Below, piece after piece: positions 27,396 to 36,746 of a stretch of 64,000 bases of DNA. Position numbers and translations under genes: made by a program. Under the pieces are notes generated by a model that was given only the letters and a program-made list of their open reading frames with translations, searched no databases and had not been told where the DNA came from. Source of the stretch: Clostridiales bacterium (lineage in GTDB: Bacteria; Bacillota; Clostridia; Christensenellales; Aristaeellaceae); assembly GCA_015056205.1 (NCBI GenBank), contig SVGS01000015.1, positions 18,168 to 82,167 on the forward strand, written 5' to 3'. Positions within the stretch are counted from its first letter, which is position 1, and each line of letters starts with the position of its first letter.

Positions 27396-29294
27396 ATGCG
27401 CAGAAAATGTCTGTTCCTGGTTCTGGCGCTGATGCTGGTGCTGCTGGCGGGTGTCGCCCTGGCCGATAGCCTGACGGATCCGGTTAAGATTTCCATGGAA
27501 CTGAGCAAGAATAAATTTACCGAGCCGGGCCCGGTCACGGTGTCCATTACCCTCAGCAACGTGGGGGAAGGGGATCTGCCCGGACCGATCACGCTTTATT
27601 ACCCCAGCGGGAAAAAGGTGGAAGAGTTCGGTTCGCCGACCCTGGCGGTGGGCTCCAGCAAAAACTGGTCCGGTTCGTGGACGGTGACCCAGAACGAGCT
27701 TGATAACGGAAAGCTGACCTTCTCCTGCAAGTATTCGACCTATAATCAGGATGGGGAACTGGTCAATAAGGTCAAGTATTTCTCAAAGAAGATCTCTTCG
27801 GTCAGCGCCGATCCGGTGATTGAGGTCCGGCGTACGGTCATCCCTTCCCTGGCGACCAAGGGGCAGGAAGTGACGGTGACCTATGAGATCACCAATGTCG
27901 GTACGGTGGATGTCACGAATGTGACCATCAAGGAAAACGCTGCCGTTTCCGCCAAGTCGGGGACCATCGACCGGGTGGCGGTGGGAGCCACGCAGACCTA
28001 TGTTTTTACCACCGCCATGGGCACGAAGGATCTGACCAGCGCCGCTACGGTGACGTATAAGGCCAACAATAAAACCTTTACCACGAAGGTGGAGGCGGCC
28101 ACGGTCCGGTACGGTGAGGTGAAACTCAGCGCCAGCCTGTCGGCGGATAAAAAGGGCGGCGTTCCGGGCGATACCGTCAAGCTGACGCTGACGCTGAAAA
28201 ACACCGGCAACGTGGATTTCAAAAACGTGACCGTGACGGACGCGTCCCTGGGCACGGTTTTCAGCAATGAGGTTGTGGCCGCCGGCAAAACCGCGACCCT
28301 GACGAAGGAAGTTACGCTGTCCCAGAATATGGATCTCCTCTTTGCCGTCACGGCGGAGGATGAAACCGGGGGCCGGGTCGAAACCGCGACCGGCCGGGTC
28401 AGCGTGGTCTGTATGGATCCGACGCAGCAGGTGATGATGACGGTGACGGCCGCCGCGGACCGGGATAAGGTGTATAAGCTGCCCGGAACGGTGCGGTTTA
28501 CCATCACGGTCCAGAATGACAGCGCCGTTGAGGTCAAAAACGTGACGGTCAAAGCGGTGGATACCGCGGTGTATACGATCGACACCATGGCGCCGGGCGC
28601 CAGCCTGACCTTTGCCCGGGATATGGATGTCAGCATGGCGGGAACCTATCAGTTCACGGCTTCCTGCCGGGATATGCTGAATCAGACCCAGACCTTTACC
28701 AGCAACGCGATTGCCATCGCCTACGCGCCGCCGACGCCCGTGCCGACCGAAGCGCCGCTGGTGACGCCTCCGGCGCCCCGGATGGAGCCGATGCCGACCG
28801 AACAGCTTCCTCCCGCCTGGCTGGAGACGGCCGAATCGGTCGCGGGCACCGCGAAGTGGGTGCTGGCCGGCCTGGGCGGCGTGATGCTGATTCTGCTCTC
28901 GATCGGCGCGGTTCGCCGCGGCCGGAGCCGGAGCCAGTCCAGGCGGGCGATGGATCATCTCGACGGGGCGGTTTACCGGGATTACAGCGCCGCTCCCAGA
29001 GGCCGGCGCCGCAGTGAGATTACGGATAATCTTCAGCAGAAAGAGGAGCCCGTTCCGGCCGGGAAGGAAACGGAAGGAACCGCTCAGAACAGCGAGCTTA
29101 TGGCGGAGACGCTGAAGCGCCTGTATGAGGATAAGCCCGTGGAGGAACCGGCGGTCACGGTGGAGGAAGCGCCGGCCGCGAAGCCGGCGGAAGCCGCGCA
29201 GGGCAGTGCGGGGGAAACCGGCGCGAAGCCGGAGGCTCAGGAAAACAAACCGGCTGAGAGCAAGGCTCCGAGGCGGCGGAGAAAAACGGAATAA
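27396..29294 (+). CDS. Membrane-anchored extracellular protein with CARDB/DUF11-like repeats
   Basis: A 632-residue protein of unknown role. Order of parts: signal peptide (MRRKCLFLVLALMLVLLAG, likely cleaved after VALA); about four 100-residue beta-rich modules with motifs such as VTYEITNVGTVDVTNVTI and LTLTLKNTGNVDFKNVTV, typical of CARDB/DUF11 adhesion-like domains; a Pro/Thr linker; one transmembrane helix (WVLAGLGGVMLILLSIGAV); and a cytosolic tail of about 130 residues, first basic, then Glu/Ala-rich, ending PRRRRKTE. ATG 27396 is chosen because it opens a textbook signal peptide; TTG 27381 in frame is too close to the ribosome site. It is transcribed alone and lies between rarA and secA. 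Confidence 0.75.
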   Translation: MRRKCLFLVLALMLVLLAGVALADSLTDPVKISMELSKNKFTEPGPVTVSITLSNVGEGDLPGPITLYYPSGKKVEEFGSPTLAVGSSKNWSGSWTVTQNELDNGKLTFSCKYSTYNQDGELVNKVKYFSKKISSVSADPVIEVRRTVIPSLATKGQEVTVTYEITNVGTVDVTNVTIKENAAVSAKSGTIDRVAVGATQTYVFTTAMGTKDLTSAATVTYKANNKTFTTKVEAATVRYGEVKLSASLSADKKGGVPGDTVKLTLTLKNTGNVDFKNVTVTDASLGTVFSNEVVAAGKTATLTKEVTLSQNMDLLFAVTAEDETGGRVETATGRVSVVCMDPTQQVMMTVTAAADRDKVYKLPGTVRFTITVQNDSAVEVKNVTVKAVDTAVYTIDTMAPGASLTFARDMDVSMAGTYQFTASCRDMLNQTQTFTSNAIAIAYAPPTPVPTEAPLVTPPAPRMEPMPTEQLPPAWLETAESVAGTAKWVLAGLGGVMLILLSIGAVRRGRSRSQSRRAMDHLDGAVYRDYSAAPRGRRRSEITDNLQQKEEPVPAGKETEGTAQNSELMAETLKRLYEDKPVEEPAVTVEEAPAAKPAEAAQGSAGETGAKPEAQENKPAESKAPRRRRKTE

Positions 29295-29309
29295 GGATCT
29301 GAAAAACGG

Positions 29310-29340
29310 GCGGGGATTTCCGAAAGGGGATCCCCGCTCC
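29310..29340 (+). terminator. Terminator after the anchored repeat-protein gene
   Basis: GCGGGGAT (29310-29317) pairs perfectly with ATCCCCGC (29330-29337); the following TCCTTCGTTT is only moderately T-rich. Position after a gene and before a strong promoter supports it. Confidence 0.6.
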
Positions 29341-29355
29341 TTCGTTTCGGGCTAC

Positions 29356-29384
29356 TTGCGCAGGAGGGGGGCGGATGGTATAAT
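29356..29384 (+). promoter_or_regulatory. Predicted sigma-A promoter of secA
   Basis: TTGCGC (29356-29361), 17-base spacer, perfect TATAAT (29379-29384). It probably serves secA-prfB and perhaps the overlapping genes beyond. Confidence 0.8.
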
Positions 29385-29429
29385 ATTCTGTATTGTTTTG
29401 CCTTTGATTAAGGGAGCTGGGGGAAGGAT

Positions 29430-32132
29430 ATGCTTGAGTTTTTAAAGAAAATGCTGGGCTCCGGAAACGATGCGCAGCTGAAGAAACTACAAAAGCCCGT
29501 GGATGAAGTGATGGCGCTGGAGGATGCGTACCGCAAGCTGACGGACGAGCAGCTCCAGGCCAAAACCGCGGAGTTTAAGGAGCGCCTGGCCAAAGGGGAA
29601 ACGGAGGATGATCTTCTTCCGGAAGCCTTTGCCACGGTGCGCGAGGCGGCGGACCGCGTCCTGGGAATGAGGCCGTACCGGGTGCAGGTTCTGGGCGGCA
29701 TCGTGCTGCATCAGGGCCGTATTGCCGAGATGAAGACGGGCGAAGGAAAAACGCTGGTGGCCACCATGCCCGCCTATCTGAACGCGCTGCGGGGCAACGG
29801 GGTTCATATCGTCACGGTGAACGATTATCTGGCCCGGCGCGACAGCGAATGGATGGGCAAGGTGCACCGCTTCCTGGGCCTTTCGGTCGGCCTGATCGTT
29901 CATGATCTGGAGCCGAAGGAGCGCAGGGCCGCCTATGCCTGCGATATTACCTACGGTACCAATAATGAGCTGGGTTTCGATTATCTGCGGGATAATATGG
30001 TCATCCGCCAGGGGGATCTGGTGCAGCGCGGCCATGCCTTTGCCATCGTGGACGAGGTGGACTCGATTCTGATTGATGAAGCCAGGACCCCGCTGATCAT
30101 CAGCGGTCAGGGCGAAAAAAGCACGGAGCTGTACGACCGGGTGGACGCGGTGGTCCGCGGCATGAAGCCCGATGTTCACTATACGCTGGAGGAAAAGAAA
30201 AAGGCCGTCACCCTTACGGACGAGGGCGCCCGGAAGGTGGAAACCGCCTTCGGGATTGAAAACCTGAACGATCCGGAAAACAGTGAGCTGAATCACCATG
30301 TCAACTGTGCCCTGAGAGCCCATGCGGTCATGAAGCGGGATGTGGACTATGTGGTTCAGAACGGCCAGGTGATCATCGTGGATGAGTTTACCGGCCGTCT
30401 GATGATCGGCCGCCGGTACAGCGAAGGGCTGCATCAGGCGATCGAAGCCAAGGAACACGTCAAGGTGGAGCGGGAAAGCAAGACCCTGGCCACCATTACC
30501 TTCCAGAATTACTTCCGTATGTACGGCAAACTCTCCGGCATGACCGGTACCGCCAAAACGGAGGAGGCGGAGTTCCAGGGCATCTACAGCCTGGACGTGG
30601 TGGAGATTCCGACCAACCGGGAAAACATCCGCCGGGATCTCGAGGACATGGTTTACAAGAACAAGGCGGCCAAGTTCCAGGCGGTGGTGGCCAGTATCGA
30701 GGAGCATCACGCCACGGGCCAGCCCCTCCTGGTGGGTACCATCTCCGTGGAAGTCAGCGAAATGCTCAGCGAGCTTCTGCGCCGCAGGGGGATTCCCCAT
30801 GAGGTGCTGAACGCCAAGAATCACGCCAAGGAAGCGGAGATCGTGGCGCAGGCGGGCCATTGGGGCGCCGTGACCATTGCCACCAACATGGCCGGCCGCG
30901 GAACGGATATCCTGCTGGGAGGAAATCCGGAATTCCTGGCCCGCCGGGCGATGCGCCAGGAGGGCGTCGCGGATGAGATCATCGAGGAGGCCGTCGGCCA
31001 CAGCGAGCAGGTCAGTCCGGAGGTGCTGGAAGCCCGGAAACGCTATCAGGAGCTCTATACCCGTTTTAAGGAAGAGACGGACCGGGAGCATGACCGGGTG
31101 CTGCAGACCGGCGGCCTGCATATTATCGGCACGGAGCGTCATGAAAGCCGGCGGATCGACAATCAGCTGCGGGGCCGCAGCGGCCGCCAGGGGGACCCGG
31201 GTTCCACGCAGTTCTTTATCAGCCTGGAGGACGATCTGATGCGCCTCTTCGGCAGCGAGCGCATCGGCGTCATGGTGGACCGGCTCGGCCTGAAGGATGA
31301 TGAGCCGCTGACAGCCGGGCTGCTCACCAAGCAGATTGAAAACGCGCAGAAGCGGATTGAAAACCGGAATTATGAAACCCGGAAGCACGTCCTGGAATAT
31401 GACGATGTCATGAACCGCCAGCGGGAAGTGATCTACGGCCAGCGGCGCAGGGTTCTGATGGGAGAGAACGTCCGGGACAGCATCACCCGGATGGCGGAGC
31501 ATGTGATCGACTTCGCCGCCGGCCGGTGGATGAACGGGGAGGACGCTTCCGAGTGGGAATGGAAGGAAGCGACGCTGTATCTGGAAAACCTCTGCTGCCA
31601 CCATGGTGCGCTGGAGGCGAACCGGAGCCTGGCGGAGGCGGACAACCGCGAGGGCTTTATTCAGGCCCTGAAGGCCGATGCCGCGGAATTCTACGGAGAA
31701 CGGGAAGCCATGATGGCGGATCTCCATGTGGATATGCGGGAGCTGGAGCGGGTGATGCTGCTGCGCAGCGTGGACAGCCGCTGGATGGATCATATCGACG
31801 CCATGGACCAGCTGCGGGACGGTATCGGCTTCCGGGCGTACAGCGGCAAGAATCCGGTTACGGAGTATCAGATCGAAGCCGGTCATATGTTTGAGGAGCT
31901 GAACCATCTGATTCGGGAAGATACTGTGCGCCGGGTTTATCAGACCAAGGTGCAGGTGACGCCGGAACGGGTTCAGACCGCGAAGCCGGTGGAAGCGCGG
32001 ACGGCGGGGGACGGTCCCCGGCAGCCCAGAAAAGCGAGCCCGGCGCAGAAGGTGGGCCGGAACGATCCCTGTCCCTGCGGCAGCGGAAAGAAGTATAAGA
32101 ACTGTTGCATGCTGAAGGATCAGCAGGCATAA
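29430..32132 (+). CDS. secA: Protein translocase ATPase SecA
   Basis: Motor that drives preproteins through SecYEG. Seen: MKTGEGKT Walker A (residues 101-108), [18 protein letters not shown], the [24 protein letters not shown] preprotein-binding region, [28 protein letters not shown] and the C-terminal SEC-C zinc motif [13 protein letters not shown]. 900 residues is normal. Its neighbour upstream encodes a secreted protein, but the two have separate promoters. prfB begins 19 bases downstream. Confidence 0.99.
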   Translation: MLEFLKKMLGSGNDAQLKKLQKPVDEVMALEDAYRKLTDEQLQAKTAEFKERLAKGETEDDLLPEAFATVREAADRVLGMRPYRVQVLGGIVLHQGRIAEMKTGEGKTLVATMPAYLNALRGNGVHIVTVNDYLARRDSEWMGKVHRFLGLSVGLIVHDLEPKERRAAYACDITYGTNNELGFDYLRDNMVIRQGDLVQRGHAFAIVDEVDSILIDEARTPLIISGQGEKSTELYDRVDAVVRGMKPDVHYTLEEKKKAVTLTDEGARKVETAFGIENLNDPENSELNHHVNCALRAHAVMKRDVDYVVQNGQVIIVDEFTGRLMIGRRYSEGLHQAIEAKEHVKVERESKTLATITFQNYFRMYGKLSGMTGTAKTEEAEFQGIYSLDVVEIPTNRENIRRDLEDMVYKNKAAKFQAVVASIEEHHATGQPLLVGTISVEVSEMLSELLRRRGIPHEVLNAKNHAKEAEIVAQAGHWGAVTIATNMAGRGTDILLGGNPEFLARRAMRQEGVADEIIEEAVGHSEQVSPEVLEARKRYQELYTRFKEETDREHDRVLQTGGLHIIGTERHESRRIDNQLRGRSGRQGDPGSTQFFISLEDDLMRLFGSERIGVMVDRLGLKDDEPLTAGLLTKQIENAQKRIENRNYETRKHVLEYDDVMNRQREVIYGQRRRVLMGENVRDSITRMAEHVIDFAAGRWMNGEDASEWEWKEATLYLENLCCHHGALEANRSLAEADNREGFIQALKADAAEFYGEREAMMADLHVDMRELERVMLLRSVDSRWMDHIDAMDQLRDGIGFRAYSGKNPVTEYQIEAGHMFEELNHLIREDTVRRVYQTKVQVTPERVQTAKPVEARTAGDGPRQPRKASPAQKVGRNDPCPCGSGKKYKNCCMLKDQQA

Positions 32133-32150
32133 GGAGCGGGGGAGAAAATC

Positions 32151-33251
32151 ATGCTGGAACTGGAGCAGTATACCCAGGACCTTGCGGGGATTCGCAAATC
32201 GATTCTGGCGGCCGGAGAAGCTCTGCATATCGATCATATGAAGGAGCAGATCGATGAGCTGACGGAGGAAATGAATCAGCCGGAATTCTGGAATGACACG
32301 GAGCGCAGCACCCGGGTCAATCAGAAGCTGGGCCATCTGAAAAACAAGCTGAATCATTATGAAAAGCTGCTGTCCACGGCGGATGACGTGGATACCATGA
32401 TGGAGCTGGCCCGGGAGGAAAACGATGAGGACATGGTGCAGGAGGTCGGCACCGAGCTGGCCGCGCTGAAGGAACAGGCGGACGCCCTGGAGCTGGAAAC
32501 CCTGATGCGGGGGGACTATGATGATAATGACGCCGTCCTCAGCCTGCATGCCGGAGCGGGCGGAACGGAGGCGCAGGACTGGACCCAGATGCTGTACCGG
32601 ATGTATACCCGGTATTGCGAGCGCATGGGGTTTGAGGTCAAGCTGCTGGACCTGCTGGACGGAGATGAGGCGGGAATCAAGAGCGTGACCTTTGAAGTCA
32701 GCGGGGATCATGCCTATGGTTATCTCCGGGGAGAAAAGGGTGTGCATCGCCTGGTGCGTATTTCTCCCTTCGATGCCAACGCCCGGCGGCATACCAGCTT
32801 TTCGAGCCTGGATGTGGCCCCGATGCTGGATGACGAAGGGGATGAAATCAAGATTGATATGAAGGACGTCCGGGTGGACACCTATCATTCCAGCGGAGCC
32901 GGCGGCCAGAACGTGAATAAGACCAGCTCGGCGGTCCGTATGACGCATTATCCGACCGGTATTGTGGTGGCCTGTCAGACGGAACGGGATCAGGTGCAGA
33001 ACCGGGCCACCTGTCTGAAAATGCTGAAAGCCAAGCTGCTGGAGCTCCGGGAGCGGGAAAAGGAACAGCAGATGGCGGATATCAAGGGCGAAATGAAGAA
33101 GATTGAATGGGGCAGCCAGATTCGCAGCTACGTCTTCCAGCCCTATACCATGGTGAAGGATCACCGGACCAACTATGAAAGCGGAAATATTGACGATGTG
33201 ATGAACGGAAACCTGGAAGGCTTCGTCACCGCTTATCTGAAAATGCAGTGA
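32151..33251 (+). CDS. prfB: Peptide chain release factor 2
   Basis: Releases peptides at UGA and UAA. It has the SPF codon-recognition tripeptide (RISPFDANARRHTSF) and the GGQ motif in SGAGGQNVNKTSSAVR. The frame is uninterrupted through all 366 residues, so the programmed +1 frameshift found in many prfB genes is absent. Its position directly after secA is common in Bacillota. The stop codon overlaps the GTG start of the next gene. Confidence 0.98.
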   Translation: MLELEQYTQDLAGIRKSILAAGEALHIDHMKEQIDELTEEMNQPEFWNDTERSTRVNQKLGHLKNKLNHYEKLLSTADDVDTMMELAREENDEDMVQEVGTELAALKEQADALELETLMRGDYDDNDAVLSLHAGAGGTEAQDWTQMLYRMYTRYCERMGFEVKLLDLLDGDEAGIKSVTFEVSGDHAYGYLRGEKGVHRLVRISPFDANARRHTSFSSLDVAPMLDDEGDEIKIDMKDVRVDTYHSSGAGGQNVNKTSSAVRMTHYPTGIVVACQTERDQVQNRATCLKMLKAKLLELREREKEQQMADIKGEMKKIEWGSQIRSYVFQPYTMVKDHRTNYESGNIDDVMNGNLEGFVTAYLKMQ

Positions 33252-33958
33252 GGCCGGCCTCTTCCCGGCCGTTTCTCCGCCGCCTTCCGGGCGCGGCGGC
33301 GGCTCTGTGCTGGATCCTGTCCGGCGTGACCGCGGTGATTCTGATCATGGCGGGCAGCGGCTCCCTGCTGTCCCGTGAAATGCGCGCCTGGGCGCCGCCG
33401 GAAACCACGGGTCTTCCGGCTTCGGAGTATGACGGGGTGGGCGCCCTGGTTGCGGACTACCTGACGGACCGCGCGGAACGCTTTCAGTATACGTACCGCG
33501 GTTCCTCCGGGGCGGAGATCCGGTGTTTTCAGCCGCATGAGGAGGCGCATATGGCGGATGTGCGCGGCCTGATCCGCCTGGACCGGACGGTTCTGTGGAT
33601 TTCCCTGGCCGCGGCCGCGGCGCTGACGGTTTACGGGTTGCTTTCCCGGCGTGCCGCGCCGGAGTTTCGCCGGGGGGTCCGGACGGGTCTTCTGATTTTC
33701 GCCGTTCTGGCCGGAGCGGCCGCGCTCTGGGCGCTTGTGAATTTTGACGGCCTGTTCATTACGTTTCATCGTCTGGCTTTTACGAATGACGGCTGGCTGC
33801 TGAATCCCCGCACGGATCTGCTGATCCGTCTGATGCCGGAGAGCTTTTTCATCAGCCTGGGCCGGAAAGGCGCGCTGGCGGCGCTGGCCGTTCCCTGCGC
33901 GCTGGGCATACTGAGTTTCCGGATATTACCATCGAACAGAAGGGGAAGCGGGCAATGA
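33248..33958 (+). CDS. DUF1461 / TIGR01906-type integral membrane protein
   Basis: Function unknown. The 236 residues hold about five hydrophobic helices: one at residues 15-37, a pair around 112-160, and two at the C-terminal end. The HMADVRGLI stretch between the first and second helix, and NFDGLFITFHRLAFTNDGWLLNP, are typical of the family. It begins at a GTG overlapping the prfB stop (GTGA) and ends overlapping tsaD (ATGA), so it is translated as part of this operon. Confidence 0.8.
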   Translation: MRPASSRPFLRRLPGAAAALCWILSGVTAVILIMAGSGSLLSREMRAWAPPETTGLPASEYDGVGALVADYLTDRAERFQYTYRGSSGAEIRCFQPHEEAHMADVRGLIRLDRTVLWISLAAAAALTVYGLLSRRAAPEFRRGVRTGLLIFAVLAGAAALWALVNFDGLFITFHRLAFTNDGWLLNPRTDLLIRLMPESFFISLGRKGALAALAVPCALGILSFRILPSNRRGSGQ

Positions 33959-35061
33959 CGTTTCAGGCGCTTTCAGCTGAGCGGGCGAGGGAGCTGGCCG
34001 GGAAGGAACGGGTCAGCATCCTGGCCCTGGAAACCAGCTGCGACGAGACCGCCGCGGCGGTTGTGGAAAACGGACGGATCATCCGGAGCAATGTGGTTTT
34101 CAGCCAGATTGACCTGCACGCGCTTTATGGCGGCGTGGTGCCGGAGATCGCCAGCCGGGCGCATATGGAAGCCTGCGACCGGGTCGTGGACGAGGCGCTG
34201 CAGCAGGCGGGAATGACGCTGCGGGAAGTGGATGCTCTGGCGGTTACCCGGGGCCCGGGGCTGGTGGGCGCCCTGCTGACCGGGGTAAACTGCATGAAAG
34301 GGCTTGCCTTTGCGGCGGAAAAGCCCCTGATCGGCGTCCACCATATCGAAGGTCATGTCAGCGCCAATTATCTGACCCATCCGGATCTGGAGCCGCCTTT
34401 TCTGTGCCTGGTGGTCAGCGGCGGCCACAGCCATCTGGTGGAGGTGGCGGACTACGGGGTTTACCGCCTGCTGGGCCAGACGGTGGATGACGCCGCCGGG
34501 GAGGCCTTTGACAAGGCGGCGCGGGTGCTGGGCCTGCCCTATCCCGGGGGACCGAGAATCGATGCGCTGGCGGAGGAAGGGAATCCGGAAGCCTTTACCC
34601 TGCCGTCTCCCCGGACCGGCGGCCGGTATGATACCTCCTTCAGCGGGCTGAAAACGGCCTTCCTGAATCTGGTGCACGGGCTGGAGCAGCGGGGAGAGCC
34701 CCTTCCGAAAGCGGACCTGGCCGCAAGCTTTCGCCGGGCGGTCTGCGGGGAGCTGACGGAAAAGACCCGGCGGCTTCTGACGGACCGGATCGCCGGAGGG
34801 CGCCCGCCGCGGGCGATGGCGATGGCCGGAGGCGTCTCCGCCAACCGGGAGCTTCGCCGGATGATGGCGTCGCTGTGTGATGAGCTGGGGATCCCTCTCC
34901 GGATGCCGGAGATTGCCCTCTGCACGGATAACGGCGCCATGATCGGCAGCGCCGCCTTTTATCAGCTCCGTAAAGGGGATCTCGCGGATCTGTCCCTGAA
35001 TGCGGAACCTTCGCTCAGGCTGGCGGAAGACCCGGGAGTTCATGATCAGATTCCGTCTTAA
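33955..35061 (+). CDS. tsaD: tRNA N6-adenosine threonylcarbamoyltransferase
   Basis: Transfers threonylcarbamoyl to A37 of ANN-decoding tRNAs (t6A), with TsaB and TsaE. ASKHA-fold motifs: ILALETSCDETAAAV, SRAHMEACDRVVDEAL with metal-ligand histidine, VSGGHSHLVEV and CTDNGAMIGSAA. 368 residues, about 20 more than usual because of an N-terminal extension before ILALETSC. The ATG overlaps the preceding stop codon. TsaB, TsaC and TsaE are not in the window. Confidence 0.97.
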   Translation: MTFQALSAERARELAGKERVSILALETSCDETAAAVVENGRIIRSNVVFSQIDLHALYGGVVPEIASRAHMEACDRVVDEALQQAGMTLREVDALAVTRGPGLVGALLTGVNCMKGLAFAAEKPLIGVHHIEGHVSANYLTHPDLEPPFLCLVVSGGHSHLVEVADYGVYRLLGQTVDDAAGEAFDKAARVLGLPYPGGPRIDALAEEGNPEAFTLPSPRTGGRYDTSFSGLKTAFLNLVHGLEQRGEPLPKADLAASFRRAVCGELTEKTRRLLTDRIAGGRPPRAMAMAGGVSANRELRRMMASLCDELGIPLRMPEIALCTDNGAMIGSAAFYQLRKGDLADLSLNAEPSLRLAEDPGVHDQIPS

Positions 35062-35070
35062 GGAATGGAG

Positions 35071-36228
35071 ATGAAAAACGCGGTGGAAAAATCGGAGCGG
35101 CTTCGGTGGCTGAACCAGTATGGATACGAGATGGATGCCTTTGACAAGTACCGGACGGCGATGCACAGCAGCAACCGGGGGGCGCTCCGGGTGCTGGGCT
35201 TCGGCGCCGTGGCGCTGAGCGTCTGTCTGCTTGCGTATAATCTGGCGGTTCGCGCCGGCACGCCGGGGTTCTTTTTCAGCGGCGTCCTGCTGGCGGCCGG
35301 CGTCCTGACGCTCTGGCAGTGCCACAGGCGGGAAGGCGGCCGCCTGCAGCTGCTGCTGACGGGCTATTTTCTCTATATCGCCTTTTATATGCTGGGGATT
35401 TACGGGTCGGTGAATCATAATAACGGCGCGTTCTGGGTCGGGGTGCAGATGGGCCTGTGCGGCTTTATGCTGGATTACGCCTGGCGCGTCTTCGGACTGC
35501 AGCTGGTCAGTTATTTTTCGCTGATTCTGGCCTGGGATGTTACCGGAAAAGGCCTGGACGGCCAGCGGATGCTGTTCGCCACCCTGTTTCTGCTTTGCGG
35601 CATGGTGGCCACGTGGGCGCAGGGGCGAAGCAGGATCGCCATGATCACCAGCCGGGAGCAGACCCGGCAGCGGGCGGAAACGGATCTGCTGACGGGGCTG
35701 ACGATCCGGGCCGCCGCCCAGCAGGAAATTGAGCGCCACCTGAAGGAGTCGAAGGAAAGCGGCGTGCTGATGCTCCTGGATCTGGACCGGTTTAAAAGCG
35801 TGAATGACCAGCTGGGCCACCAGATGGGGGACAGGGTGCTGATCGAGGTCGCTTCCGATCTGAAGAAAATGTTTCGCAGCTCGGATGTCCTCAGCCGTCT
35901 GGGCGGGGATGAGTTTATTGTGTATATGAAGGGGGTTCCCGAGCGCAGCTGGGCGGAACAGCGGGCCGAGCAGGTGGTTCGCACGGTGCGCCGCTGGGTG
36001 GGCGAGGGAGAAACCCATGTTCAGATCAGCGCCAGCGTCGGCGTGGTCACGACGGAAATGGTGGAGCGCAGCTACAGCGAGCTCTACCGGGCGGCGGATA
36101 TCGCCATGTACTTCTCCAAGGCGGATGGAGGCAACAGCGCGGTCTTCTATTCAAAGAATCTGCTGGAACAGGCGCTGGGCCGTGCGACCACGCGGCAGAA
36201 TGAGAATCGGGAGGACAGTTTGCGATGA
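35071..36228 (+). CDS. Membrane-bound diguanylate cyclase (GGDEF)
   Basis: Predicted to make c-di-GMP. The N-terminal half has five or six hydrophobic segments (residues about 40-185) of no recognised sensor type, then a GGDEF domain with LLDLDRFKSVNDQLGH, the active-site GGDEF (residues 278-282) and an intact inhibitory I-site RSSD exactly five residues upstream. So an active, feedback-inhibited enzyme is likely. ATG 35071 is six bases after AAGGA; ATG 35065, two codons earlier, is too close to it. It overlaps gtrA by four bases. Confidence 0.93.
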   Translation: MKNAVEKSERLRWLNQYGYEMDAFDKYRTAMHSSNRGALRVLGFGAVALSVCLLAYNLAVRAGTPGFFFSGVLLAAGVLTLWQCHRREGGRLQLLLTGYFLYIAFYMLGIYGSVNHNNGAFWVGVQMGLCGFMLDYAWRVFGLQLVSYFSLILAWDVTGKGLDGQRMLFATLFLLCGMVATWAQGRSRIAMITSREQTRQRAETDLLTGLTIRAAAQQEIERHLKESKESGVLMLLDLDRFKSVNDQLGHQMGDRVLIEVASDLKKMFRSSDVLSRLGGDEFIVYMKGVPERSWAEQRAEQVVRTVRRWVGEGETHVQISASVGVVTTEMVERSYSELYRAADIAMYFSKADGGNSAVFYSKNLLEQALGRATTRQNENREDSLR

Positions 36229-36746
36229 ACCCTCAGGCTTCGGCGGATCAGAAAAAGGCCGCTTCGAAACGGAATCTCTGGCAGGCGCTTAAGTTTACGC
36301 TCTTCAGCATCTCCGCGGGGCTGATTCAGATCGGCTCCTATACGCTTTTCTATGAAGTGTTTCACTGGGCGCCCTGGCTGGCGTATCTGGTCAGCCTGAT
36401 TCTCAGCGTGCTCTGGAATTTTACCTTCAACCGGACCTATACCTTCCGCAGCGACGCGGATGTGGGACGGAGCATGGCGCTGGTGGGGCTGTTTTATCTG
36501 ATTTTCACGCCCCTGAGCACCTGGTGGACGGCGGCCCTGACGGGAGAAAATCCTTTTACGGGCGCCGGAGCGGATGCGGTTCCCCTGGTGAATAACTATG
36601 TGGTGCAGGGCGGTACCATGCTGATCAACTTTATTACCGAATTCCTGTTCCAGAAGTATGTCGTCTACCGGGGAACGGAGGATACCAATGCCCGGGGCCA
36701 GGCGGCCCTGGAAAAGGAGAAAAACAGGGAACAGCGTCATGAATGA
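36225..36746 (+). CDS. GtrA-family membrane protein
   Basis: Small four-helix membrane protein of 173 residues with the GtrA pattern: [20 protein letters not shown], the [11 protein letters not shown] turn after helix two and [14 protein letters not shown] near the end. Relatives are thought to move lipid-linked sugars, but no glycosyltransferase lies next to it here. It overlaps the diguanylate cyclase (ATGA) and uvrA (8 bases). The hydrophilic ends ([22 protein letters not shown]) are charged. Confidence 0.85.
   Translation: MNPQASADQKKAASKRNLWQALKFTLFSISAGLIQIGSYTLFYEVFHWAPWLAYLVSLILSVLWNFTFNRTYTFRSDADVGRSMALVGLFYLIFTPLSTWWTAALTGENPFTGAGADAVPLVNNYVVQGGTMLINFITEFLFQKYVVYRGTEDTNARGQAALEKEKNREQRHE

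Noticed and set aside
32151..32260. Programmed +1 frameshift in prfB
   Set aside because: The frame runs unbroken from ATG 32151 through the SPF and GGQ motifs; there is no in-frame UGA with a slippery CTT.
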